Shown here one piece after another: positions 47,015 to 55,378 of a DNA stretch of 64,000 nt (positions are counted from its first letter, which is position 1; each line of letters starts with the position of its first letter). A program made the translations under genes and the position numbers. The notes below the pieces were generated by a model. That model was given only the letters and a program-made list of their open reading frames with translations. It was not told the origin of the DNA and did not search any database. This DNA comes from PSRI01 sp041484195 (GTDB lineage Bacteria > Bacteroidota > Bacteroidia > Chitinophagales > Chitinophagaceae), in contig JBGPHC010000009.1 of assembly GCA_041484195.1 (NCBI GenBank), positions 78,089 through 142,088 on the forward strand, read 5' to 3'.

Positions 47015-48556
47015 CTAGTCATCTCCCTGTTCTTTATCTTCCTGTTTCCACTCCGGTTTCATCTGAGGGAAAAGTAATACATCCTGGATGGAAGACTGGT
47101 TAGTTAGTAGCATGCAAAGCCTGTCAATACCTATCCCAATACCCGAAGTGGGAGGCATGCCATATTCAAGGGATCTCAAAAAATCATAATCGATATACAT
47201 CGCTTCGGCATCACCTCTTTGCATCAGCCTGGCCTGTTCTTCAAAACGTTCCCGCTGATCAATCGGATCATTCAGCTCGCTATAGGCATTGGCGATTTCC
47301 TTGCCCATTACAATGAGCTCGAAACGTTCTACCAGTCCGGGTTTGCTGCGATGTTTCTTGGTGAGAGGACTCATTTCAACGGGGTAGTCAATAATAAAAG
47401 TAGGCTGCAAAAAATGATGCTCGCATTTCTCGCCGAAAATAAGGTCGATCAACTTTCCCCGGCCCATGCTGGGTTCTGTTTCTATATGCAATTTCCGGCA
47501 GGTGTCTCTCAAAGCATCCTCATCCATTTCCCCCACGTCAAAACCCGTATGCTCGCTGATGGCATCATAGAGACTGATCCTTTTGAATGGCGGCCTGAAA
47601 CTGATGGTCTGGTCGTCAACCTGCAAATCTGTGCCATTGCTTAATGAAATGGCTACCTGCTCCAGGAGTCGCTCCGTGGTGTTCATCATCCAGAAATAGT
47701 CTTTGTAAGCCACATAAAATTCCAGAACGGTGAATTCGGGATTATGCGTCCTGTCCATGCCTTCATTCCGGAAATTCCGGCTGAATTCAAATACCCAGTC
47801 AAAGCCTCCCACTATCAGGCGTTTCAGGTAGAGCTCATTGGCAATTCTCAGGTATAAAGAAATATCGAGTGCATTGTGGTGCGTGATAAAAGGTTTGGCA
47901 GCGGCTCCCCCTGGAATATTCTGTAACACTGGCGTATCCACTTCAATGGCCCCATGCTCATTCAGGAAATCTCGAATGGTATTGATCATTCTCGTGCGCT
48001 TTATAAAATTGTCTTTTACCTGCGGGTTGATGATCAGGTCGGCATAGCGCTGGCGATATTTGAATTCCGGATCAGTAACAGCATCAAATGTCTGCCCTTC
48101 CGCCTCTTTTACCACAGGCAGGGGTTTGAGTGATTTGCAAAGAATGCTGTATTCTTTTACATGTATCGAGATTTCACCGGTCCTGGTCACGAAAACAAAT
48201 CCCTTCACTCCTATGATATCTCCTATATCTATCAGTTTCTTCCATACGGTATCGTATAGGCTCTTATCCTCACCCGGGCAAATATCGTCGCGCTTCATAT
48301 AGATCTGGATCCTGCCCACATGATCCTGTAGGACTGCAAAAGAAGCCTTGCCCATGTCCCTGACACTCATGATGCGACCGGCAAAACTGATATCCTGGAA
48401 ATGTTCTTTGTTCTCTTCGGAATAATTTCCCTTTATTTGAATGGATATATGCGTTACCGGGAATTCAGCGGCAGGATAAGGATCAATCCCAAGATCTTCC
48501 AACGCAACCCGCTTTTCCCTTCTGATAATCTCCTGTTCAGACAGATGTATATTCAT
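47015..48556 (-). CDS. lysS: Lysyl-tRNA synthetase, class II
   Basis: Charges tRNA-Lys. 513 residues. N-terminal OB-fold anticodon domain about 1-150 (FAGRIMSVRDMGKASFAVLQ), then the class II catalytic core with motif 2 (FEFSRNFRNEGMDRTHNPEF) and motif 3 (GIGIGIDRL). ATG 48556 (MNIHLSEQEII) is used; upstream codons are not needed. A matching promoter lies just before it. Ends beside nothing else on this strand. Confidence 0.95.
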   Translation of the reverse strand: MNIHLSEQEIIRREKRVALEDLGIDPYPAAEFPVTHISIQIKGNYSEENKEHFQDISFAGRIMSVRDMGKASFAVLQDHVGRIQIYMKRDDICPGEDKSLYDTVWKKLIDIGDIIGVKGFVFVTRTGEISIHVKEYSILCKSLKPLPVVKEAEGQTFDAVTDPEFKYRQRYADLIINPQVKDNFIKRTRMINTIRDFLNEHGAIEVDTPVLQNIPGGAAAKPFITHHNALDISLYLRIANELYLKRLIVGGFDWVFEFSRNFRNEGMDRTHNPEFTVLEFYVAYKDYFWMMNTTERLLEQVAISLSNGTDLQVDDQTISFRPPFKRISLYDAISEHTGFDVGEMDEDALRDTCRKLHIETEPSMGRGKLIDLIFGEKCEHHFLQPTFIIDYPVEMSPLTKKHRSKPGLVERFELIVMGKEIANAYSELNDPIDQRERFEEQARLMQRGDAEAMYIDYDFLRSLEYGMPPTSGIGIGIDRLCMLLTNQSSIQDVLLFPQMKPEWKQEDKEQGDD

Positions 48557-48583
48557 TGCAAATACTCTTTTCAAAAAGTGTTG

Positions 48584-48614
48584 CAAAGGTAGCGGATGCG
48601 GGGGATTTTCACAA
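48584..48614 (-). promoter_or_regulatory. lysS promoter
   Basis: Minus strand: TTGT (48614-48611), 19 bases, then TACCTTTG (48591-48584), an exact TAnnTTTG -7 element, 27 bases before the lysS ATG. It supports ATG 48556 and makes lysS separate from the gene upstream. Confidence 0.6.
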
Positions 48615-48620
48615 CGATAA

Positions 48621-49253
48621 TTAAGATTGGGCGATTCTCCGATGGGTTCCGAAAAAGAAATCAATGGTGCGTTGAGACAAGCTGGCTCCGGCCGGTGGAC
48701 GAGTGTTCAGGAACCTGTCCCACCAGGTTACTGAAACTCCAAAACAGCGGTTGGGGTATTTGCAATGATGGTATAAATGGAAGCGCTGCAAATTCTTGAA
48801 TACATATTGTGCCCAGCGCTGATGCAGGAAGTAGTGCATAAAACAATAGCCTGCAAAACCCATATAAAATCCGGTAAACACTGTAAAATAGTCATTGAGC
48901 CAGGTTGATAAGAGAATCAAAATGATCCCAATTAGTGTCAACATGAATCGGTTGGAGGAAGTGATTTTGATATCGGTCGGATGCACATGGTGATGCTGGT
49001 GCCTGCTATCAGATCCCGGTCCCGAAAATCCTTTCGTAGAATGCATCCAGAAACGATGGGCCATATATTCTATAAAAGTCCAGATGAACCAACCCGTAAA
49101 AAATAACAGCGTGTGAAAAACAAACCGGTTGCCGGCATAGAGTAATAGGCCGGCACTGACTAAAGGCAGCAATAAAAGGCAGAAGACAAATATGCAAAGC
49201 CAGTATTGGCGCTTATTGCAGCCATGTGCGGAGCTATAGATTTGCGTTTTCAT
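48621..49253 (-). CDS. Fatty-acid-hydroxylase/sterol-desaturase-family protein
   Basis: A 210-residue integral membrane diiron enzyme. His clusters EYMAHRFWMH, HQHHHVHP and HLYHHCKYPN are the metal ligands, followed by the conserved FGVSVTWWDRFLNT. Four helices. Probably hydroxylates a lipid; the carotenoid-hydroxylase-like size also fits. It ends 64 bases before lysS on the same strand. Confidence 0.85.
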   Translation of the reverse strand: MKTQIYSSAHGCNKRQYWLCIFVFCLLLLPLVSAGLLLYAGNRFVFHTLLFFTGWFIWTFIEYMAHRFWMHSTKGFSGPGSDSRHQHHHVHPTDIKITSSNRFMLTLIGIILILLSTWLNDYFTVFTGFYMGFAGYCFMHYFLHQRWAQYVFKNLQRFHLYHHCKYPNRCFGVSVTWWDRFLNTRPPAGASLSQRTIDFFFGTHRRIAQS

Positions 49254-49271
49254 GATGCTTTCGTTTAATGA

Positions 49272-49970
49272 TTATTGGATCAGGACAAACTGTACCCGGT
49301 ATATGCCATGGTGAATATCCACGTTGGTACATAATCCGTTCTTGTAGGTGTAATAGTTGTAATTACCATCGGGCATGGTCACTTTATATTTATTTGGTTC
49401 CAGCTTTTCCACATCCAGGAATTGTTCCAGGTTATGGGAATAAACTTTGCTGATTGAAGTGGGCTCATTGCAAAACATGCATAGCAGGCAGTATCGAATA
49501 GGAAAACATTCCAATACCTTTTCGTGATCCTTTCCAGTAACATGATAGGAAGCATTACAGATTGTTGTTACCTTATTAGCATTCTCATGGCCATTGACTC
49601 TCCTATTAAACAATGAATACTGCAGAATGCCATTTTCATACTTACATTCTTCCCGGGAAGCAGCCGTGAAAGAAAAAAGAAAACTGAATTTGATTTCCGA
49701 CTCCAATTTGATTTCTGTTCCGGAGCCGGTTGTGGATTGCGAAAGATGAATCATGCCAATGGACTTTCCATTACGTATGATACAGTATTGCAGTTTTTGA
49801 CTCTGGGAATTCGCTACAACCGGGACTATGATCAGGTAGGTCAGGATGAGGATAATGATTCTGGTAACCAGCGGCAGTCTTCTTTTTAATTTCTCTATCC
49901 ATTCCGGCGCCGCGCCATTTTGCATTCGATGATAGCGGCGAAGCAGAAGGAATATAATTACAGGCAACAT
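49272..49970 (-). CDS. DUF6134-like periplasmic protein
   Basis: A protein of about 232 residues whose start is uncertain. The frame opens at TTG 50033 overlapping the stop of the upstream gene (TTGA), but ATG 49970 and ATG 49925 are more natural; I chose 49970. The part after a hydrophobic segment (IIILILTYLIIVPVVANS) reads LQYCIIRNGKSIGMIHLS, KLESEIKFSFLFSF and NGILQYSLFNRRVNG, like the DUF6134/DUF3108 group of periplasmic beta proteins. Function unknown. Last gene of a minus-strand run. Confidence 0.6.
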   Translation of the reverse strand: MLPVIIFLLLRRYHRMQNGAAPEWIEKLKRRLPLVTRIIILILTYLIIVPVVANSQSQKLQYCIIRNGKSIGMIHLSQSTTGSGTEIKLESEIKFSFLFSFTAASREECKYENGILQYSLFNRRVNGHENANKVTTICNASYHVTGKDHEKVLECFPIRYCLLCMFCNEPTSISKVYSHNLEQFLDVEKLEPNKYKVTMPDGNYNYYTYKNGLCTNVDIHHGIYRVQFVLIQ

Positions 49971-50029
49971 ATAAAAAGATTTAATGGTTAATGATCGGGG
50001 ATCAAAAAATGGAAGCAGGTTTCGGTCTT

Positions 50030-50554
50030 TCAAAATTTCTTCCCAATTGCAATTCCAAACCAGGGACCAGCGGCCATTTTATCGGTAACTGAATAAAACA
50101 ATGGAATCAAAATGATCTTTGTAATAAGTCCCCGGGGTTTTTTTTCAAATCTCCATGCTACCGAAGTGGAAAAAATGCCTGCGGATCCATCGCCGGAAAA
50201 TAAGAGGGAGTAGGTCCCGCCAAACTCGGCGAAATTCCTGTTGTCTTTCGAAATGGGAATACTGTAATTCAAGCCCACGGGTATGGCGCCAAAAGCCTGG
50301 TCTGCGGAGAAGATGCCAGGGATAATGCCACCACCGAATCCGACCCTGATATTGAATCCGCCTGGCTTTTTTGAAAGGGCTCTTTCATAATTAAGTGTTA
50401 GCCCGATTAGGCTGGCTCCACCCAATTCAAAATACCAAGCGTTATGTCCCGTTTGATTGTCAGTAGTTTCCTTGATTTGAGTAGTATCCTGAGCAAGGAG
50501 ACATTCATTTGCAATTGCAAAAATGATGAGGCAAAGAAAAATTTTTGATTTCAT
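50030..50554 (-). CDS. Outer-membrane beta-barrel protein
   Basis: 174 residues; signal peptide 1-21 (ends CLLAQ). ELGGASLIGLTLNYERA and NIRVGFGGGI are barrel strands, ending WFGIAIGKKF with a C-terminal aromatic. No family name. Four-base coupling to the next gene is possible. Confidence 0.7.
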   Translation of the reverse strand: MKSKIFLCLIIFAIANECLLAQDTTQIKETTDNQTGHNAWYFELGGASLIGLTLNYERALSKKPGGFNIRVGFGGGIIPGIFSADQAFGAIPVGLNYSIPISKDNRNFAEFGGTYSLLFSGDGSAGIFSTSVAWRFEKKPRGLITKIILIPLFYSVTDKMAAGPWFGIAIGKKF

Positions 50555-50648
50555 GATCGGTTAATTTTTGCATGTAAAAAAAATGATGCTGTATGAGAGT
50601 TATTCTTGTTGAACAATTATCATTCGACCCTCTGTCAATGCCAGGTCA

Positions 50649-51179
50649 CTAGAATAGAGTGTAGCTTTGTAATTTCCCTTTGGTGGCCTTATACTTTTCC
50701 CTACTTCCTTTGAGGATGAAGTTTTTTTTCCATTTGTGGCTTATTAATATACCGGTGATTATTCCGGTAATTAGACCCGTAAATCCACCTCCAAGGGCAG
50801 CAATTCCGGATAGCCCCCCATTCACGCCACCAACAATGGCTGCACCTGCAACTAATCCGAGGGTCAGCCCTGCAACCCCACCTACCACAGGTGCCGCGCT
50901 TTTGTTACGAATGGATATTTTCGAGATGCTATCCGTTGGTATTGCCCTTGTCGGCAAATTATTTTTCATCAACAAGCGCAAATATTTTATTTGCTTTGCC
51001 GCCTCTCCTATTATCAGTATACTATCGTCGCGCAGTTCGTATAAATAGCCGGATATTTTAGAATGGTCAGTGTGTATTATACTCGCATTGTACCATTTCA
51101 AGTCTGATGAATCCTGCGCCATTGAATGGAATCCGATACAACAAAGTGCAACCATTGCAGAAAGTATTTTGTGCTTCAT
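50649..51179 (-). CDS. Exported glycine-rich protein, paralogue A
   Basis: 176 residues from ATG 51179 (MKHKILSAM); signal peptide ends near SMAQ. SKISGYLYELRDDSILII is a beta-rich Sm-like segment, then about 95-150 is a glycine-zipper-like pair of membrane helices (VVGGVAGLTLGLVAGAAIVG, GGFTGLITGIITGILI), then a FILKGSREKYK tail. Shares this plan with 51910-52470 and 54857-55339. Function unknown. Confidence 0.6.
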   Translation of the reverse strand: MKHKILSAMVALCCIGFHSMAQDSSDLKWYNASIIHTDHSKISGYLYELRDDSILIIGEAAKQIKYLRLLMKNNLPTRAIPTDSISKISIRNKSAAPVVGGVAGLTLGLVAGAAIVGGVNGGLSGIAALGGGFTGLITGIITGILISHKWKKNFILKGSREKYKATKGKLQSYTLF

Positions 51180-51234
51180 GATCAAGGTTTTACAGGTTTA
51201 CCTGAAAGATTATTTCCCCCCATCCAGTTGACAG

Positions 51235-51564
51235 CTAATTCAGAATTATATTACTTTGGAAGTGATAAGGATTAATCGATGACCGGATATCCATATAGGA
51301 AAAGCATGGACTGAGGGTGATATAGAGAAATGTGTTTCTACAATCAATCTGCCAGATATAATAGGAGTCTGCCAGCTTACCTAAATTCAATACGCAGGGT
51401 AACATTTCTGCTAACAACCCATTCCAACATAATTTTTCTAATTTTTCAGCAATGCTTTTCTCTGACCCTTCATTGTTGGATTGGCCCTTTTCGCAGAATT
51501 CGATTTTAGCAAACGAGGTAATGGTGAAGAGCAGGATTTCCTGTTTGGGTGCCTGAGTGTTCAT
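51235..51564 (-). CDS. Hypothetical protein
   Basis: 109 residues, MNTQAPKQEILLFTITS at the start. Several Cys (24, 46, 57, 75, 87 by rough count) and no signal peptide. It lies between two members of the glycine-rich family on the same strand. I do not recognise it; coding is likely but not certain. Confidence 0.4.
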   Translation of the reverse strand: MNTQAPKQEILLFTITSFAKIEFCEKGQSNNEGSEKSIAEKLEKLCWNGLLAEMLPCVLNLGKLADSYYIWQIDCRNTFLYITLSPCFSYMDIRSSINPYHFQSNIILN

Positions 51565-51771
51565 GACATATTTTTTATGGAGTGAACTATTTGTTTCATT
51601 TCTGATTCAAACTTACGCTCGCGTATAGCCTAACCATAATTGATAAATCAGGAGGTCCGGTGGCTGTTGGAGGATTCTGCCAATGAGGGACGGGGAATGG
51701 CGAGGAGAAGTATTTTTTGCAAATACTGTGGAGCCGAGAAGCCGTATTGGCAGATATTGCAACTATATGAG

Positions 51772-51802
51772 AAAAGCTTTGGCATTTACTACCAAAGCTT
51801 TT
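51772..51802. terminator. Hairpin in the 51565-51909 gap
   Basis: AAAAGCTTTGG (51772-51782) pairs with CCAAAGCTTTT (51792-51802), 9-base loop, with T tracts on both sides. It lies 107 bases past the stop of the minus gene at 51910-52470 and may terminate it. The 345 bases from 51565 to 51909 otherwise show only a short plus-strand frame with CKYCGAEK (51697-51861), which I do not accept as a gene. Confidence 0.45.
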
Positions 51803-51909
51803 TGAGGCTATCAGCGGGGAAGTACTTCAAACAAATCGTGCCGAAGCTCTTTGTCCAATAAGGACCCATTGAGAATTAAATTCCAGATTCTAGGGAGGAA
51901 CCAGGACTA

Positions 51910-52470
51910 TTAATGAATAAGGCTTTGAAGGGCCAGTTGTTTTTGATAGGAGCGGTAATTGTCTTTCTTCCCACTAATGATCAAGGTCTTCGAAGCAGCC
52001 AGATGGATAATTAGGCCGGTGATGGCTCCGATTACCCCGCCTGTAGCTCCCAGCATAACCGCTTTATCCGAAGCAGAGAAAGAGACGAACCCTGGCGGAT
52101 CATTGCCTATCAGGAATCCTGTTATGACTCCCGCGCCGAATCCAATGCCAGCACCGATCAATGGCGCCATCCTTTTATTATTGACGTATATTTTATCAAT
52201 CCGTTCCGGCCTGGCCGCAATCCGGGGTTGCGACAATAATTCTGATGAGGACTTGTAAGGAATCTTATCGCGGATTAGCAATACACTGTCATCTTCCACC
52301 TTATACAGATAACCCGACATTTTAGACCTGTCATAGAGTCGAATCGTGATTTTAGTCCATTTCACTCTTGCCGCAGTATCCTGGGCAAAAGCTGACTCTG
52401 AGAAAAATGGAATACTAATAATTGTACTGGTCACCAACAATAAAAGGTATTTCGCAATAGATTTTTTCAT
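51910..52470 (-). CDS. Exported glycine-rich protein, paralogue B
   Basis: 186 residues; signal peptide 1-29 (ends SAFAQ). KWTKITIRLYDRSKMSGYLY and VEDDSVLLI parallel paralogue A, followed by a glycine-rich helix pair (GAGIGFGAGVITGFLIG, GATGGVIGAITGLIIH) and the tail TLIISGKKDNYRSY. Function unknown. The 284 bases between it and the next gene upstream hold nothing I recognise. Confidence 0.6.
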   Translation of the reverse strand: MKKSIAKYLLLLVTSTIISIPFFSESAFAQDTAARVKWTKITIRLYDRSKMSGYLYKVEDDSVLLIRDKIPYKSSSELLSQPRIAARPERIDKIYVNNKRMAPLIGAGIGFGAGVITGFLIGNDPPGFVSFSASDKAVMLGATGGVIGAITGLIIHLAASKTLIISGKKDNYRSYQKQLALQSLIH

Positions 52471-52754
52471 TTTGCGGGTTTTAGTGCTTTCATATTTTTT
52501 GGCAGGTCAGATGCCGCCGGCGTCGGAATTCCCATTCTTACTTGTTCCAATAAGCATTCATGAATGGCAAATCATATCCGGCAGCATTTCGACCAGAATC
52601 CCCTTCTTTTCCATTTAAGCTTTAAGATTCGGCAATAAGAATCAGCAACGGCTTCGTAATGGTGTTTTCTATTTTTGATTTTTCCCGGGGTAACAGTATT
52701 CCGAAAATAGTTTTGCTTTCCTGGCCTGCGAAATAATAGGCAGCTCAGACCTGG

Positions 52755-53396
52755 CTAGCTCTTCTTGTGAGTTCCAAATCCATAGCCGATCTTCATTCCC
52801 ACATAGTTATTTTTCCATTTACCCTGCTGGTCACCTACGGCTAAATTGCTGAGGCCCGCATTGTAATTCAAGCTCAGGATGATTCCATTTCCAAAGCGAT
52901 AGCCGGTCACAATATTCGCTCCCATATCCAAAGACTTTAGGTCATCATCGGCTCCGCTCCCGAACTTCAGTTTCACGCTACCTGAATTCCCACTACTGGT
53001 CAGCTTTATTTTCCCGGAAAGAGGAAAAGCAATTGAGGGTCCTGCACCGATATAAAACCTGCCGGCACTACCACTGGTATTGTACTGAAATGTAAGAGGC
53101 AGTTCAAGGTAATTCAGGATAACATCGGCTGTCAGGTCGTTTTCTTTGTCCTTGCCTCCTTTTTGTGTGTAATTAAGGCCTGGCTCAAAACTGAAATGGT
53201 CACTGAAAGGAATATTCATTCCAACACCGAAAACAATGCCGATCCTGGTTTTAGAATCCGTTTTTACTCCATCAACTTCCGCCTTCACTTTTGCTGAGCT
53301 GATACCTCCCGAAATATCGAAGGAAATTTTACTTTGCGCGGTTCCCGCTGAGTGGAATCCGGCAATTAGTGAGATGGCAATAATTGTCTTTTTCAT
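52755..53396 (-). CDS. Outer-membrane beta-barrel protein (porin-like, PF13568 type)
   Basis: 213 residues from ATG 53396 (MKKTIIAISL); signal peptide ends at GTAQ. SFEPGLNYTQKGGK, LNYLELPLTFQYN, GRFYIGAGPSIAFPL and YVGMKIGYGFG are the strands of the Bacteroidota OMP_b-brl_2 family. The upstream in-frame extension overlaps the next gene and is not used. Confidence 0.8.
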   Translation of the reverse strand: MKKTIIAISLIAGFHSAGTAQSKISFDISGGISSAKVKAEVDGVKTDSKTRIGIVFGVGMNIPFSDHFSFEPGLNYTQKGGKDKENDLTADVILNYLELPLTFQYNTSGSAGRFYIGAGPSIAFPLSGKIKLTSSGNSGSVKLKFGSGADDDLKSLDMGANIVTGYRFGNGIILSLNYNAGLSNLAVGDQQGKWKNNYVGMKIGYGFGTHKKS

Positions 53397-53496
53397 TTGA
53401 TTAGCTTTTTTTATTTGATGCCTACTCTCTTTCAGGTTTTCGGCGTGCCCTGTTTTATTTTTAAATTCGGAATTCCATGTTTTCAAAGGGCAGGTA

Positions 53497-53919
53497 CTAC
53501 ATATTGACTTTGATTCCGATTGCAATCTGATTTTGATTAGATTTCACCATACCCGGCACCTGAATATTTTCCTTAAATAGCAGCAGCTCTCCGGCTTTCC
53601 TGTTTTGTCTGGATCCAATCAGGAAGGGTATACTGGCCAGGCTAAGACAGGCGCCCACATAATAATAAGTGTATAGCTCCGGCTTGTTCTGCACAAATGT
53701 CCTGTTGAGGTTCGCAAGCAGTCCAATCCCCACTGTGGCAAGTCCACCTGCTAACAATACTGATCCGATAATTTTTTGCGATCGATTTCTGGTTGCGTAT
53801 TTTTGGGAGAGTTCTTTGTCGGAAAATATCCTGTTACCCACGCTGTCACGTTTGACCTGAGCATTCAAAGCATGAAAGAAGATCAAGGATGTGCTGACTA
53901 ATAAGAATTTCCTTTTCAT
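53497..53919 (-). CDS. Exported two-helix protein of unknown function
   Basis: 140 residues; signal peptide 1-20 (ends LNAQ). Two helices (IIGSVLLAGGLATVGIGLLA, YYYVGACLSLASIPFLIG) separated by a loop. Similar plan to the paralogous family nearby but no convincing sequence match. Function unknown. Confidence 0.55.
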   Translation of the reverse strand: MKRKFLLVSTSLIFFHALNAQVKRDSVGNRIFSDKELSQKYATRNRSQKIIGSVLLAGGLATVGIGLLANLNRTFVQNKPELYTYYYVGACLSLASIPFLIGSRQNRKAGELLLFKENIQVPGMVKSNQNQIAIGIKVNM

Positions 53920-53943
53920 TTCACCTGATTTATTGAATGAACT

Positions 53944-54846
53944 TTATTGGTATAGGCTGGCAAGGTTGAGTCTTCCTGATTTCAAATTATTCAGATGCTC
54001 TTGCTGCCTCTTCCTGCGTTTGCTGAAAGAAAGGTATTCGGAGGGCTGTTCATGAATAGCCGCGCGTTTGTCGAGACTCACGGTGGGCACTCTGAGAAAA
54101 ATCTTTTTCCCTCCATAATAGCAGTTCCAGACTCCCAGTCTTTCCCATACCGGTTCAAAAATCTTATCCTTGAATTTGCGACGCAGCGGGTATCCCGATA
54201 AAGCATAGGGGCTCCAAAATATTCCGGGACCCGACATCACCCAGCTTTCACTTCCATAAATGATTGCCTTGTTCAGGATCCCACTCAGACCCATCATGAG
54301 TGAATCCCCATTCATCCTGGTTCCAGGAATATTTTCAATTGCAGGCAAAGAATAAGTGGCTCCTCCATAACAACTCCCAATACCAGCCTTTGTGTTTTCA
54401 TCGCAATAGGCCCCCAAGACCTGCAACCAACGGACATGCATACTGTCGTGTATATTGACCGCGTTGAATTCATCTGCACCAATTTCAAACAACGCATGGC
54501 GCCTGGCATAATGACCGTGACTATCGAACCAGATATTCCCGATCATGGCCCTCTCTCTTTTCAGAATTTTTTCAGCTTTGACCGCCATTTCCTCCGAAGA
54601 CCCGGCCACGATAACGAATAGGGTTTTACGTCTGAACAGCCGCATGATCCTGGCTTGTAACTGGAAACTCCATGGAGCAGGATCAATCTTCTTTGTCCTC
54701 GAAGAAATAATCAGGTTGATTCGCCTCCGGGTATCCGCATGTTGCACGGCCGCTACCGAATCCTGTTCACCTGCTGGATCAATCATAGGAATCAATTCTG
54801 TGAATTGCATTTGCAGCAAGACAATTAATCCGATGATAACATTCAT
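53944..54846 (-). CDS. Exported caspase-fold-like (clan CD) protein
   Basis: 300 residues with an N-terminal hydrophobic helix (MNVIIGLIVLLQMQFTEL), so exported or anchored. After a hydrophobic strand comes IWFDSHGHYA with His110-Gly111. After the next strand (VLGAYCDENTKAGIGSCYGG) comes Cys159. HG and hydrophobic-SC-x-GG is the dyad pattern of clan CD cysteine peptidases (caspase, gingipain, CHAT or DUF4347 types). The rest, including ESWVMSGPG and RRKFKDKIFEP, matches nothing I know. The substrate is unknown. It is next to two members of the glycine-rich family, with 10 bases to the nearest. Confidence 0.6.
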   Translation of the reverse strand: MNVIIGLIVLLQMQFTELIPMIDPAGEQDSVAAVQHADTRRRINLIISSRTKKIDPAPWSFQLQARIMRLFRRKTLFVIVAGSSEEMAVKAEKILKRERAMIGNIWFDSHGHYARRHALFEIGADEFNAVNIHDSMHVRWLQVLGAYCDENTKAGIGSCYGGATYSLPAIENIPGTRMNGDSLMMGLSGILNKAIIYGSESWVMSGPGIFWSPYALSGYPLRRKFKDKIFEPVWERLGVWNCYYGGKKIFLRVPTVSLDKRAAIHEQPSEYLSFSKRRKRQQEHLNNLKSGRLNLASLYQ

Positions 54847-54856
54847 ATAGAGATTT

Positions 54857-55339
54857 TTATTTTTTGCTGACCTTTTGGTGAAATTTTTTGAAATTGGAGG
54901 GATCCTCTCCTATATGGAATTTCTTCCTGCTGGTGCTTCCAATGATCGTTCCGGCAATCAGTCCTACCGGTAAGGACACTATACTCACGAATCCGCCTGC
55001 CTGCCCGAATACTACAGGGCTTATCCCAATGGCTCCTCCAATCAACATTCCTTTGAGCCAGCCTGCTCTTTTCTTGATATAGATGTCAGAGATGTTAGAA
55101 TAGGACTCATTGACTATTTTGAAATTTTTTTTCTTTTTAAGATCGCTGAAGCTTCCGGGAAAAATGTCCAGGGTCGAATCTGTTGCATGCATCAATACCC
55201 CCTTCAGCATGTTTCCATTACTGGTAATGACCCAGATCCTGTATTTAGCTTTAGGACTGTCCATATTATTTTCCTGCGCAAAGAGTAGCCCATTCAAAGC
55301 CAGGAAAATGCCGAGGATTAGTGTGATATTCTTTTTCAT
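54857..55339 (-). CDS. Exported glycine-rich protein, paralogue C
   Basis: 160 residues; signal peptide 1-21 (ends LLFAQ). KYRIWVITSNGNMLKGVLMH parallels the beta segment of A and B, then NISDIYIKKRAGWLKGMLIG and GLIAGTIIGS give the glycine-rich helices, and the tail is KKFHIGEDPSNFKKF. Function unknown; 10 bases from the caspase-like gene, 39 bases from the metalloprotease gene upstream. Confidence 0.6.
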   Translation of the reverse strand: MKKNITLILGIFLALNGLLFAQENNMDSPKAKYRIWVITSNGNMLKGVLMHATDSTLDIFPGSFSDLKKKKNFKIVNESYSNISDIYIKKRAGWLKGMLIGGAIGISPVVFGQAGGFVSIVSLPVGLIAGTIIGSTSRKKFHIGEDPSNFKKFHQKVSKK

Positions 55340-55378
55340 GTTTACTTTTTTTATAGTTTGTGATCGGTTTGTCTTCGA

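Noticed and set aside
51697..51861. Short plus-strand frame with CKYCGAEK, zinc-ribbon-like
   Set aside because: It contains a terminator-like hairpin (51772-51802) and has no recognisable family; the CxxC could be chance.
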